Below the pieces are notes generated by a model, which ran no database searches, was not told the origin of the DNA, and saw nothing but the letters and a program-made list of their open reading frames with translations. Made by a program: the position numbers and the translations under genes. A stretch of 64,000 bases of DNA from JBBIOU01 sp037443205 (GTDB lineage: Bacteria; Bacteroidota; Bacteroidia; Flavobacteriales_D; UBA2798), in NCBI GenBank assembly GCA_037443205.1, contig JBBIOU010000010.1, positions 1-64,000 on the forward strand, written 5' to 3'. Shown piece by piece: positions 21,770-30,173 of this stretch. Each line of letters opens with the position of its first letter. Within the stretch, counting starts at the first letter, position 1.

Positions 21770-23482
21770 ATGATTTTAAAAAAAATTATACTATTTATAG
21801 TATGTTTGCCTCTGATGGTAGCTTGGGCACAAGATTACCCAAAAGGATATTTTCGCTCGCCTTTAGATATACCGCTGTTATTGTCGGGAAGTTTTGGAGA
21901 GCTGCGCAGCAATCACTTTCATACCGGATTGGATATAAAAACAAACGGTGTAGAAGGATTAAAAATATACGCCTGTGCCGAAGGGGTATTGTCAAGAATA
22001 AAAATTTCTCATTGGGGATATGGCAAAGTATTATACATTAATCACCCCAACGGATATACTACGGTGTATGCACACCTCAGTAAATTCAACTCAAGATTGG
22101 AAAAATTCGTAAAAGAAAAGCAATATGAACTCGAAAGCGAAGAAATAGATATTACGTTGAGCGACTCAACATTTGTCTTCAGAAAAGGAGAAGTTATTGC
22201 GTACTCAGGTAACACAGGCAGTTCGGGCGGTCCGCATCTGCATTTTGAAATTCGCGAAACACAAAGCGAAAAAGCCTTAAACCCGCTTTTATTCGGTTTT
22301 AATATCTCTGATAACTTATCCCCCGATTTATATCATATCAAAATTTATCCCCTTAAAAACGGATGGGTTAATGCGCAAAAAAATCCGCTTGTGTATAAGT
22401 TAATCCGTGCTGAGGGTAAATACAACTTACAAAATAACACAAAAATTAAAGCATACGGCAATATTGGTTTAGCCATACACGGAAACGATTTATTTAATGC
22501 AACTCAAAATAAATGCGGTATATACAGCATCGAAATGTATGTTAACGACACTTTATATTATAAACAAGTAATGGACAAAATAGATTTTGCATACAATCGT
22601 TACATAAACAGCCACATGGATTATATTGAATTTAACGAAAATAAAAACAGTTATCACAAATCATTTATCGATGGAAATAACCCCTTAGAAATTTATCCGG
22701 TAAAAAAAAATGCGGGCATCATTCATGTTAACGGAAATAAAAATTACAAAATTAAATACCTGGTGCGAGATGTGTATAATAACCTCTCAAAATGCGAATT
22801 TGAAATTATACCTGAAGAAGTTACCCTAACCGAAAAAAATACTGATTGCGAAAATTATTTTGAATTTAATAAAGAAAACCAATTTAAAACCGAATTGATT
22901 GAAGTAAATATTCCAATGTATGGAATCTATAACAACTACTGTTTTCAATACAAAAAAATTGCTCCGCAAGCCGGTATGTGTGCGGCTATTCATTACCTGC
23001 ACAATTACAACACCCCTGTACAGGAATACTTTCAAATAAAAATAAAAATAGACTCTACCGTAAGCGAAAAACTTTACCCCCAAGTATGTGCAGTATATAT
23101 CAATAAAAAAGGAAAAATAAATGCCGAAGGAGGTTACTGCGAAAACGGATATATAACATTCAAATCCCGTGCATGGGGAAAGTATAGTGCCATGATAGAT
23201 ACGGTAGCCCCGTTTATTACTCCGCTAAACATAAATGAAGGAAAAAACATGAAGCCTACGCCCAAAGCTGAGTTTAGCATTGGCGATAATTTAAGCGGTA
23301 TTAAATCATACAAAGCATATATAAACGGTAAATGGATTTTATCCCACTACAATGTAAAAAAAGGTAAACTAAGCATAAATTTTATTGAAGAAAAAATTCC
23401 CGAAGGAAAACATCAGTTAGATATAATTCTTACTGATGAAAGAAATAACGTAACAAACTACAAAGTGAATTTTGAATTATAA
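21770..23482 (+). CDS. M23 family metallopeptidase (LytM-type)
   Basis: A 570-residue secreted zinc endopeptidase, expected to act on peptidoglycan cross-links. The signal peptide ends at about residue 20 (PLMVAWAQ). The M23 domain covers residues ~35-175, with zinc ligands H51 and D55 in HFHTGLD, H102 in AHLSKF and H156/H158 in GPHLHFEI, so it looks catalytically complete. The remaining ~400 residues are beta-rich, with no named domain, and may be wall- or partner-binding. It leads a run with miaA (14-nt gap), dapD and a GT9 gene, so some envelope-related coexpression is plausible. Confidence 0.93.
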   Translation: MILKKIILFIVCLPLMVAWAQDYPKGYFRSPLDIPLLLSGSFGELRSNHFHTGLDIKTNGVEGLKIYACAEGVLSRIKISHWGYGKVLYINHPNGYTTVYAHLSKFNSRLEKFVKEKQYELESEEIDITLSDSTFVFRKGEVIAYSGNTGSSGGPHLHFEIRETQSEKALNPLLFGFNISDNLSPDLYHIKIYPLKNGWVNAQKNPLVYKLIRAEGKYNLQNNTKIKAYGNIGLAIHGNDLFNATQNKCGIYSIEMYVNDTLYYKQVMDKIDFAYNRYINSHMDYIEFNENKNSYHKSFIDGNNPLEIYPVKKNAGIIHVNGNKNYKIKYLVRDVYNNLSKCEFEIIPEEVTLTEKNTDCENYFEFNKENQFKTELIEVNIPMYGIYNNYCFQYKKIAPQAGMCAAIHYLHNYNTPVQEYFQIKIKIDSTVSEKLYPQVCAVYINKKGKINAEGGYCENGYITFKSRAWGKYSAMIDTVAPFITPLNINEGKNMKPTPKAEFSIGDNLSGIKSYKAYINGKWILSHYNVKKGKLSINFIEEKIPEGKHQLDIILTDERNNVTNYKVNFEL

Positions 23483-23496
23483 AAAAAATTATCTAT

Positions 23497-24408
23497 TTGG
23501 ATAAAAAAAATAACATACTGGCAGTGATATGCGGACCAACAGCAGTAGGTAAAACCAGGTTAGCCTTGCAACTTGCCCGATACTTCCATACCGAAATAAT
23601 TTCGGCTGACTCCAGACAGTGCTATAAAGAAATGCACATAGGCACTGCAGCACCCGATAAAGAAGAATTACAGGATATTCCTTATCATTTAACCGGACAT
23701 GTTTCTATGCATCAGGAATACAATGCCGGGATGTTTGCAAAGGATGCACTTGCTCTTTGTGATAAAATTTTTCAAAAAAAAAACATTGCCCTGCTTGCCG
23801 GAGGAACCGGTTTATACATCAATGCCTTGTGTTTCGGGTTTGATAAGTTGCCACAAAAAGATGAACAAATAAGGTCTGAACTCGAACAAATCTATCGCAA
23901 AAATGGCATTGCCCCACTACAAGATAAAATTAAAGAATTAGATACAGAATATTATTTAAAAGGCGAAATACAAAACCCGCATCGCTTAATAAGAGCCATA
24001 GAAGTTTGCTTATTGAGCGGAGTACCATATTCCTCGCTAAAAAACAATAAAAAAGCCGTAAGAAATTTTACTCCATTGTTTATCGGGTTAACTCTTCCCC
24101 GCGAAGAATTATATAATAAAATAAATGCAAGAGTAGATGATATGATGCGTAAAGGTCTGTTGGAAGAAGCCCGCAGCCTGTATCCATATAAAAATTTAAA
24201 GGCTCTGCAAACCGTTGGCTATAAAGAGTTGTTTGACTATTTTGACGGAAAATTAAGCTATCCTGATGCCGTTAATAAAATTAAACAACATAGCCGCAAT
24301 TATGCCAAACGACAACTAACCTGGTTTAAAAATAAATACAAGCATATAAAATGGTTTAAGCCCGAAGAAACAGATTTGATAATTAAACATATACATACGT
24401 ATCTTTGA
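23497..24408 (+). CDS. miaA: tRNA dimethylallyltransferase MiaA
   Basis: A 303-residue enzyme that adds the isopentenyl group to A37 of tRNAs reading UNN codons. The P-loop GPTAVGKT is at residues 13-20, and IISADSRQCYKEMHIGTAAP is the family signature. ALLAGGTGLYINAL, NPHRLIRAIEV and LQTVGYKELFDYFDG follow in order. The start appears to be TTG at 23497, because no ATG or GTG lies closer to the P-loop in a sensible position. It is 14 nt after the M23 gene and 21 nt before dapD. Confidence 0.96.
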   Translation: MDKKNNILAVICGPTAVGKTRLALQLARYFHTEIISADSRQCYKEMHIGTAAPDKEELQDIPYHLTGHVSMHQEYNAGMFAKDALALCDKIFQKKNIALLAGGTGLYINALCFGFDKLPQKDEQIRSELEQIYRKNGIAPLQDKIKELDTEYYLKGEIQNPHRLIRAIEVCLLSGVPYSSLKNNKKAVRNFTPLFIGLTLPREELYNKINARVDDMMRKGLLEEARSLYPYKNLKALQTVGYKELFDYFDGKLSYPDAVNKIKQHSRNYAKRQLTWFKNKYKHIKWFKPEETDLIIKHIHTYL

Positions 24409-24429
24409 AAAAAATAAAAATAAAAAACA

Positions 24430-25236
24430 ATGAAAGAGATAATAGAAAAAGCCTGGGAAAACAGAGAGTTATTAAACAACACCGAAACAATACAAGCCAT
24501 AGAACAGGTAATTGATGATTTAGATAAAGGCAAATTGCGTGTTGCACAACCGGGCGAATCGGGATGGCAGGTTAACGAATGGGTTAAAAAGGCAGTTGTA
24601 ATGTATTTTCCCATCCGGCAAATGGAAACCATAGAAGTGGGTATATTTGAATTTCACGATAAGATGAAACTCAAAAAAAATTATAAAGATTTAGGTGTTA
24701 GAGTTGTACCACACGCTGTAGCCCGCTATGGTGCATATTTGGCAAAGGGTGTAATTATGATGCCCAGCTATGTAAATATTGGCGCTTACGTAGATAGCGG
24801 CACCATGGTTGATACCTGGGCAACGGTAGGTTCTTGCGCGCAAATAGGTAAAGATGTGCACTTAAGTGGCGGTGTGGGTATTGGCGGTGTATTAGAACCA
24901 TTGCAGGCAGCTCCGGTGATTGTTGAAGACGGTTGTTTTATCGGTTCAAGATGTATTGTTGTAGAAGGAGTACATATAGAAAAAGAAGCCGTATTGGGAG
25001 CTAATGTTGTGCTTACCAAATCAACAAAAATTATTGATGTGAGTAATACAGAACCTATAGAATATAAAGGCTATGTACCGGCACGTTCGGTAGTTATACC
25101 GGGCAGCTATACCAAAAAATTTCCTGCCGGAGAATACCAGGTTCCCTGTGCTTTGATAATTGGCAAGCGCAAAGAAAGTACCGATTTAAAAACTTCATTA
25201 AATGACGCCTTGAGAGAATATCATGTAGCCGTATAA
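24430..25236 (+). CDS. dapD: Tetrahydrodipicolinate N-succinyltransferase DapD
   Basis: A 268-residue left-handed beta-helix enzyme of lysine/diaminopimelate synthesis, succinylating tetrahydrodipicolinate. Hexapeptide repeats run from about residue 100 (VIMMPSYVNIGAYVDSGTMV, then VGSCAQIGKDVHLSGGVGIG and CFIGSRCIVVEGVHIEKEA). The C-terminal YTKKFPAGEYQVPCALIIGK is typical. It belongs to the M23-miaA-dapD-GT9 run, with a 2-nt gap to the next gene. Confidence 0.96.
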   Translation: MKEIIEKAWENRELLNNTETIQAIEQVIDDLDKGKLRVAQPGESGWQVNEWVKKAVVMYFPIRQMETIEVGIFEFHDKMKLKKNYKDLGVRVVPHAVARYGAYLAKGVIMMPSYVNIGAYVDSGTMVDTWATVGSCAQIGKDVHLSGGVGIGGVLEPLQAAPVIVEDGCFIGSRCIVVEGVHIEKEAVLGANVVLTKSTKIIDVSNTEPIEYKGYVPARSVVIPGSYTKKFPAGEYQVPCALIIGKRKESTDLKTSLNDALREYHVAV

Positions 25237-25238
25237 AC

Positions 25239-26228
25239 ATGAGCAAGCCTCCCAAAAAAATATTAATCATACAAACAGCCTTCTTAGGTGATGTTATCCT
25301 GATTAGTTCGTTGGTAGAAAAATTAAAACACTATTATCCGCAAAGCGCTATACATTTATTAATCAGAAAAGGATTTGAAGAAGTTTATAAAAATCATCCT
25401 CTGGTAGAAAAAATCTGGTTAAGAGATAAAAAAAAACACAATGGCTGGGGAATATTATTATTAGGGTTAAGAATCAGAAAAGAGCAATTTGATATGGTTA
25501 TCAATGTGCATCGTTTTGCTTCTTCAGGATTAATAACACTTTTATCCGGAGCTAATTTAAAAATCGGTTTTAACAAAAACCCGTTTAGTTTTATATATAC
25601 ACATATAGTAAAACACAACATTCATAAAAATATTCACGAAACAGAACGCAACCATCAACTCATAGAATTATTTACTGATAAACTGCCGGCTAAACCTAAA
25701 TTGTATCCACAACCCAGCGATTATGCTAACATAAAAAAATATCAGAGCCAAAAATATTATTGCATAGCGCCTGCCAGTGTGTGGTTTACCAAACAATGGC
25801 CCAAACATAAATGGGCAGAGTTGATAAATACCTTGCCTACAGAGCATATCATATATTTACTTGGTTCAAACAACGACCGTAAATTATGCGATGAGATAAT
25901 TCAAATTGCAACGCACACTAATATTATTAATTTGGCGGGTAAACTGAGTATTTTAGAATCTGCCGCCTTGATGCAATATGCCTTAATGAATTTTGTAAAC
26001 GATTCAGCTCCCTTGCATATAGCTTCGGCTATGAATGCACCCGTAAGAGCTATATTTTGCTCTACCGTAACTGATTTTGGTTTTGGTCCGTTAAGCAACA
26101 ACTCAAAAGTTATAGAAATTCAAGAGCCTTTAAAATGCAGACCTTGTGGTTTACATGGGCACAGATCATGTCCTGAAAAACATTTTCACTGTGCCGAAAA
26201 AATTCAACCCAAACAATTTGAATTATAA
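25239..26228 (+). CDS. Glycosyltransferase family 9 (heptosyltransferase-like)
   Basis: A 329-residue GT-B transferase resembling LPS heptosyltransferases. The N-terminus KKILIIQTAFLGDVILISSLVEKL is the GT9 signature. APASVWFTKQWPKHKWAELI and LAGKLSILESAALMQYALMNFVNDSAPLHIASAMNAPVRAIF give the ADP-heptose-type donor site. The C-terminus is rich in Cys/His (CRPCGLHGHRSC), as often seen in this family. The role is probably addition of a core sugar to lipid A or another glycan. It is the last gene of its run. Confidence 0.92.
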   Translation: MSKPPKKILIIQTAFLGDVILISSLVEKLKHYYPQSAIHLLIRKGFEEVYKNHPLVEKIWLRDKKKHNGWGILLLGLRIRKEQFDMVINVHRFASSGLITLLSGANLKIGFNKNPFSFIYTHIVKHNIHKNIHETERNHQLIELFTDKLPAKPKLYPQPSDYANIKKYQSQKYYCIAPASVWFTKQWPKHKWAELINTLPTEHIIYLLGSNNDRKLCDEIIQIATHTNIINLAGKLSILESAALMQYALMNFVNDSAPLHIASAMNAPVRAIFCSTVTDFGFGPLSNNSKVIEIQEPLKCRPCGLHGHRSCPEKHFHCAEKIQPKQFEL

Positions 26229-26379
26229 TCACAAAATTGTCATTAGCTATACATGGCATAGGCGTGTGTACAATTTTTGGTGCCAGAGGTTAATTTTCTT
26301 TGTTACTTTCTTTTGTTTCCAGACAAAAAAAGTATGGTAAAATATACCTTAGCAGAAAACAGTAAATACAAATTACTTT

Positions 26380-26532
26380 TGTTTCTTGATCGCACATCCT
26401 CACTCCAAAATCATAACTATTACCCCCAGCACCTTTTACCTTATCATCTTTCTCTAACCCACTATGCCCATCCCTATATCTCTCTCACGTAAAAATGCGG
26501 TTTTGTAGGAGTACTCCAAACGCTGAGTAATT
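26380..26532 (-). pseudogene. Relic of an RHS core domain
   Basis: Read from 26532 downward on the minus strand, one frame gives NYSAFGVLLQNRIFT, a stop, ERYRDGHSG, then LEKDDKVKGAGGNSYDF and GVRMCDQE. Aligned with the RHS core at 3.2-3.4 kb (NYSPFGVLLQTRNFT, KYRYGF, HDDEIKGEGNS, FRMYDPR), this is clearly the same domain, about 50 codons, with one nonsense codon and no flanking RHS sequence. The upstream edge touches the dispersed element copy B. Confidence 0.8.
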
Positions 26533-26676
26533 TATCACACATTACGCATTAGCATGCGTAATGCTCGCCTGATGGCGGATAACCCAAATCCCACAAGACA
26601 CTCAACACACTCAGTCCGCCTCTGGCGGAAAATTTGGATTTATTTCAAATTCCTAATGCTTAATTTGGGATTATAA
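26532..26676 (+). repeat. Dispersed structured element, copy B
   Basis: Head hairpin ATTACGCAT/ATGCGTAAT around TAGC (26541-26562); CGCC-TGAT-GGCG (about 26566-26577); long-range arm AACCCAAAT (26581-26589); CCGCC-TCT-GGCGG (about 26617-26629); a hairpin-like TTTGG/CAAA segment; closing arm ATTTGGG (26663-26669), continuing with TTA after a bulged A. By eye it is nearly identical to copy C. It lies between convergent units, beside the RHS relic. Confidence 0.85.
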
Positions 26677-26778
26677 TTCTCTTCTGTTTACATACACACG
26701 TTGCATACATACGCAAGATTCAGAATGTTATTAAAAATTAGGGGATGATAAAGTAAACCGAAAATATGTTTAAATGAG

Positions 26779-26853
26779 TGGGAGCAACAGGATTCGAACC
26801 TGTGACCCCCTGCTTGTAAGGCAGGTGCTCTGAACCAGCTGAGCTATGCTCCC
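26779..26853 (-). tRNA. tRNA-Val (anticodon TAC)
   Basis: On the minus strand the 75-nt cloverleaf has acceptor arms GGGAGCA/TGCTCCC, D-arm GCTC/GAGC, anticodon stem CCTGC/GCAGG with loop CTTACAA (TAC, reading GTA), and T-arm with GGTTCGAATCC. The discriminator is A, and CCA is not encoded. It lies 84 bp downstream of folC on the same strand. Confidence 0.95.
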
Positions 26854-26937
26854 AAAAATCTTGCTAAAGAACATTAAGTAATAAATCGGGGGTGCAAATA
26901 TAGAGCTAAATTATTTACCTGCAAATTTTTTTTTATG

Positions 26938-28161
26938 CTACAATGCTTCAGCTACTATAAAAAAACTACCCCCTATAAAGATTAAATCTCCTTTATGGTA
27001 ATTTCGTTTGGCAGCATTTACGGCTTTTTTTACGCTGCTATAACTATTGCCTGTTAATCCTGCACGATTAGCCGCTGATTTAAGTTCATTTGCATTTAAT
27101 GCGCGGGAAATTTGTGCCTGGGTAAAATAATACAGGGTATTTTTAGAAGGTAGTATTCTCAATATTTCAGTAATGTCTTTATCGTTTACCAAACCTAAAA
27201 CAAAATGTAATTTTTTGTGTGGAGTTCTTTTTAATTGTTTAACAACATAAGAAATTCCTGCCGCATTATGAGCCACATCGCATATCATATAGGGATTTTT
27301 ACTGAGTATTTCCCATCTGCCTCTTAGTCCTGTATTGATAATTACATTCCGGATGCCTTTTTTTAACGATTGTTTATCAATTTTAAATCCTTGTTTTATA
27401 AGCGGTGGGATGGATGCTATTACCGTGGCTATGTTTTTTTGCTGGTACTGACCCAAAAGCGGAGAGGAATAGTGCCGGAATGTTTTTTGCGAGGCGATAA
27501 TCAATTCAGCCTTGTTGGCTTTGGCCGATTTTTCGAACACTTTTCTTACCGATTTATCACTAATCTCTCCGATTACAACAGGTACATCAGGTTTAATAAT
27601 ACCTGCTTTTTCGGATGCTATTTTTTCTAAAGTATTACCTAACAGATGAACATGGTCGTAACTGATGTTGGTGATAATGCTTAACTCAGGCAAAATAATA
27701 TTTGTAGAATCTAATCTTCCTCCCAAACCTGTTTCGATGATACCCACTTGTATTTTTTTATCTTTGAAATAACTAAATGCCATAGCCACCGTCATTTCAA
27801 AAAAAGAGGGCTTAACCTCAAGGAATAGTTCTTTATGTTTTTGCACAAAGTTTACTACATAGTTTTTGCTTATTTTTTTACCATTAACTCTAATTCTTTC
27901 TCTGAAATCTTTAAGATGCGGAGAAGTATATAAACCCACTTTATAGCCGGCTTCCATGAATACCGAGGCAAGGAGATGCGAAACCGAACCTTTGCCGTTC
28001 GTACCGGCTATGTGAATAGATTTAAAGTCGGTTTGCGGGTTTTGTAGAGCCTCACAAAGTTTTATAATATTTCCCAACCCGGGTTTAAGTGCAGGTTGCC
28101 CTACGCGGTGATATGCGGGAAGTTGCGAATACAGATACTGCAGCGTTTGGCTGTAGTTCAT
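26938..28161 (-). CDS. folC: Bifunctional folylpolyglutamate synthase/dihydrofolate synthase
   Basis: A 407-residue Mur-ligase-fold enzyme that adds glutamate to dihydropteroate and to folates. The P-loop HIAGTNGKGSVSHLLASV is followed by GLYTSPHLKDFRERIRVNG, the FEMTVAMAFSYF block, ETGLGGRLDSTNI and NISYDHVHLLGNTLEKIASEKAGI. The C-terminal domain has DVAHNAAGI. Its start overlaps the tonB-like stop by one nucleotide (TAATG), so it is translationally coupled to the Ton energiser genes, an arrangement common in this phylum. Confidence 0.96.
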   Translation of the reverse strand: MNYSQTLQYLYSQLPAYHRVGQPALKPGLGNIIKLCEALQNPQTDFKSIHIAGTNGKGSVSHLLASVFMEAGYKVGLYTSPHLKDFRERIRVNGKKISKNYVVNFVQKHKELFLEVKPSFFEMTVAMAFSYFKDKKIQVGIIETGLGGRLDSTNIILPELSIITNISYDHVHLLGNTLEKIASEKAGIIKPDVPVVIGEISDKSVRKVFEKSAKANKAELIIASQKTFRHYSSPLLGQYQQKNIATVIASIPPLIKQGFKIDKQSLKKGIRNVIINTGLRGRWEILSKNPYMICDVAHNAAGISYVVKQLKRTPHKKLHFVLGLVNDKDITEILRILPSKNTLYYFTQAQISRALNANELKSAANRAGLTGNSYSSVKKAVNAAKRNYHKGDLIFIGGSFFIVAEAL

Positions 28162-28940
28162 TAATTAAAATCAAAATTAAATGTGTAAGTGCCTTTCACT
28201 TCATCGCTAAAGCTTTCATCGGCATAACATAGTTGTTTTTTCTTGATTTCTTCTATACACAATGCTACCAGGGTAGGATTGGTTGTAGTAGAAAGAGCCG
28301 TATTCACATTAGCGCGGGTAACCCAGCCATCGGGGTTTACCCAAATATTGAGCACTACTTTTCCGCGTTCGTTGGTTGGGTTATTGGGTATAGGCTTATT
28401 TAATAATTTCCGCCCTCTTAAATTCAGGCCGGTGCCGGAATTTCCTGCTCCGTTATTACCGTTTCCGGGTTTATTGCCTAAACCGGTGCCACTTTTATCT
28501 CCATCTCCGTCACCTTCTCCGTTTCCGTTACCATTGCCTGTCATACCTCCAAATAGCGCGTTGGTATTGGGTTTAGGCTCTGTATTAACCGGATTAGTTG
28601 TATTTGTAGTATTGGGTTTATTAGTAGATACAGGTTTTGTTTGATTGTTGTTTGGGGTAAAAACAGGTGATTCGTTTTGTGTATTTACTTTTTCGGATGG
28701 CGTAAGGGGTGTTTCCTCCTGAGGCCGGGCGGCCGACTGCGAAGAACTGCCTCCGCTGCTGCCTGTAGTGCCTTCGTCAAATTCTATTTCAATTACTTTT
28801 TCAATAGGCAAAGGGTCGGGTTCTGTCCAACTCACCAAAAAAAACAACAAGAGCAAGAGTGCATGAAATATTCCGGCAAAAATCCACGCACCTGTCTTAC
28901 GTCTTTTTTCATTTTGATGTTCTTTGATATTTTTTTTCAT
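28161..28940 (-). CDS. TonB-like energy transducer
   Basis: A 259-residue inner-membrane-anchored protein. One membrane helix lies at about residues 18-40 (GAWIFAGIFHALLLLLFFLVSW). A long linker rich in Pro, Thr, Asn and Gly follows (residues 60-165, including a GNGNGNGEGDGDGD run). The C-terminal domain begins near GKVVLNIWVNPDGWVTRANV. With ExbB and ExbD it should transmit proton-motive force to outer-membrane transporters. The linker is Gly/Asn-rich rather than the usual Pro-Glu/Pro-Lys repeat of TonB. It could instead be a TolA-like protein; the neighbours fit either. Confidence 0.8.
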   Translation of the reverse strand: MKKNIKEHQNEKRRKTGAWIFAGIFHALLLLLFFLVSWTEPDPLPIEKVIEIEFDEGTTGSSGGSSSQSAARPQEETPLTPSEKVNTQNESPVFTPNNNQTKPVSTNKPNTTNTTNPVNTEPKPNTNALFGGMTGNGNGNGEGDGDGDKSGTGLGNKPGNGNNGAGNSGTGLNLRGRKLLNKPIPNNPTNERGKVVLNIWVNPDGWVTRANVNTALSTTTNPTLVALCIEEIKKKQLCYADESFSDEVKGTYTFNFDFN

Positions 28941-28990
28941 AATTATATCATCTTAACCAAAACTACATACGGTAAATTAAAATTTTTGTT

Positions 28991-29395
28991 TTATTCAGTT
29001 TTTGTAGCTATGGCTGCGCTCCAATCGTTACGCTTACAAATGTCTAATAAATTAACCGTTACACCCGTAGGCACCGATTTATCTATTCTTAAAATTACCG
29101 ATGGTTTTTTATCACCATAATTGCCTTTGGCAATAAATTCCTGTAGTTTTTGTTCAACATTTTCTACCGGTGTGGGTTGGTCGTTTACGTAGTGGCTGCC
29201 ATCTGCCTTTACTCCAACAGAAACCTGCATAGGACTGGGCGATCCGGCATTTTTGGCAGAGGGTAAATCTACCTGAATACCGGGACTAACCAAGGTAGAT
29301 AAAATAACGAAAAATATGAGCAGTAAAAAAACAAGGTCGGTCATAGATGCCATCCCCGATTCTGCTTTGATAGTATTTTTTGAACGTATATCCAT
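28991..29395 (-). CDS. exbD: ExbD/TolR biopolymer transport protein
   Basis: A 134-residue protein with one membrane helix (MASMTDLVFLLLIFFVILSTL), carrying the key Asp in SMTDLVFLLLIFF, followed by a periplasmic domain. It partners ExbB to use proton flow. It lies between exbB (29-nt gap) and the tonB-like gene (50-nt gap) in the same orientation. Confidence 0.93.
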   Translation of the reverse strand: MDIRSKNTIKAESGMASMTDLVFLLLIFFVILSTLVSPGIQVDLPSAKNAGSPSPMQVSVGVKADGSHYVNDQPTPVENVEQKLQEFIAKGNYGDKKPSVILRIDKSVPTGVTVNLLDICKRNDWSAAIATKTE

Positions 29396-29424
29396 AGTAA
29401 CAAAGTGTTATTAATTACACCCGA

Positions 29425-30156
29425 TTATTTTCCCGGTTCATCCAAGAGGTCTAAAAATTCTATAGATGTACTTTCCATTTTGGCTATCACTTTTTGTATT
29501 TTACCAACCAGCCAGTTATACATAATGTAGGATATAACTCCCAGAATTAAACCCGCAACCGTAGTAACCATAGCCATCATTATACCTCCCGAGAGTTGTT
29601 CTATAGCCACTCCGCTGGTGCGCATTTCCTGAAATACGAATATCATACCTATTACTGTTCCTAAAAAACCAATCATAGGAGCAGCGCCTGCAATGGTAGC
29701 CAGCACACTTACCCCTTTTTCAAGTTTGTAAATTTCAATTTTACCAATGTTTTCGATAGATGCTTCAATATCTTTTAATGGTTTACCAATTTTAGATATA
29801 CCTTTTTCGAGCATACGCGCTATGGGCGTGTCAGTTGAAGCACATAGCGTACGCGCACTGTCTAATTTACCTTCTATAATATAGGAGCGTATTTGCATAA
29901 GAAATCCTTGTTCGCCTTTCCCGGCACGCTGTATGGCCAGTAATCGCTCGATGGAAATATAAACCATTATAACCGACATGATACCCATAGGAACCATGAT
30001 ATACCAACCTCCCGAAGCAATCATGTCCCATAAGGTAACTTCTTTCAGTGTATTTATTGCTGCTTCGGTATTACCTGATGAAGCATTTATTGTCTGGCCT
30101 GACTCTTCTGTAATTTGGCTCAACAAAGGAATTTTGAAAAAATTAATAACACTCAT
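29425..30156 (-). CDS. exbB: MotA/TolQ/ExbB proton channel family protein
   Basis: A 243-residue inner-membrane protein with three predicted helices: ~45-65 (GGWYIMVPMGIMSVIMVYISIE), ~150-172 (VLATIAGAAPMIGFLGTVIGMIFVF) and ~193-217. GAAPMIGFLGTVIGMIFVF and GGIMMAMVTTVAGLILGV are family signatures. I chose ATG 30156 (MSVINFFKIPLL), because a longer frame would run 145 nt into the nhaD coding region. The N-terminal ~40 residues are longer than in E. coli ExbB. Confidence 0.93.
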   Translation of the reverse strand: MSVINFFKIPLLSQITEESGQTINASSGNTEAAINTLKEVTLWDMIASGGWYIMVPMGIMSVIMVYISIERLLAIQRAGKGEQGFLMQIRSYIIEGKLDSARTLCASTDTPIARMLEKGISKIGKPLKDIEASIENIGKIEIYKLEKGVSVLATIAGAAPMIGFLGTVIGMIFVFQEMRTSGVAIEQLSGGIMMAMVTTVAGLILGVISYIMYNWLVGKIQKVIAKMESTSIEFLDLLDEPGK

Positions 30157-30173
30157 AGTACATTTATTTTTTT

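Larger units (their letters stand above)
26229..26778. other. Intergenic island: RHS relic plus element copy B
   Basis: These 550 bp lie between convergent transcription units and hold no intact gene. 26229-26379 is AT-rich with nothing I recognise. 26380-26532 is the relic of an RHS core on the minus strand. 26532-26676 is element copy B. 26677-26778 is unremarkable and leads to the tRNA. Confidence 0.7.

Noticed and set aside
26277..26492. Plus-strand open frame in the GT9-tRNA gap
   Set aside because: It overlaps the RHS relic on the other strand, which has the better supported reading.
28243..28644. 133-residue plus-strand open frame opposite the tonB-like gene
   Set aside because: It is the shadow of the Gly/Asn-rich linker. 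The Pro-Leu-rich translation is a codon artefact.
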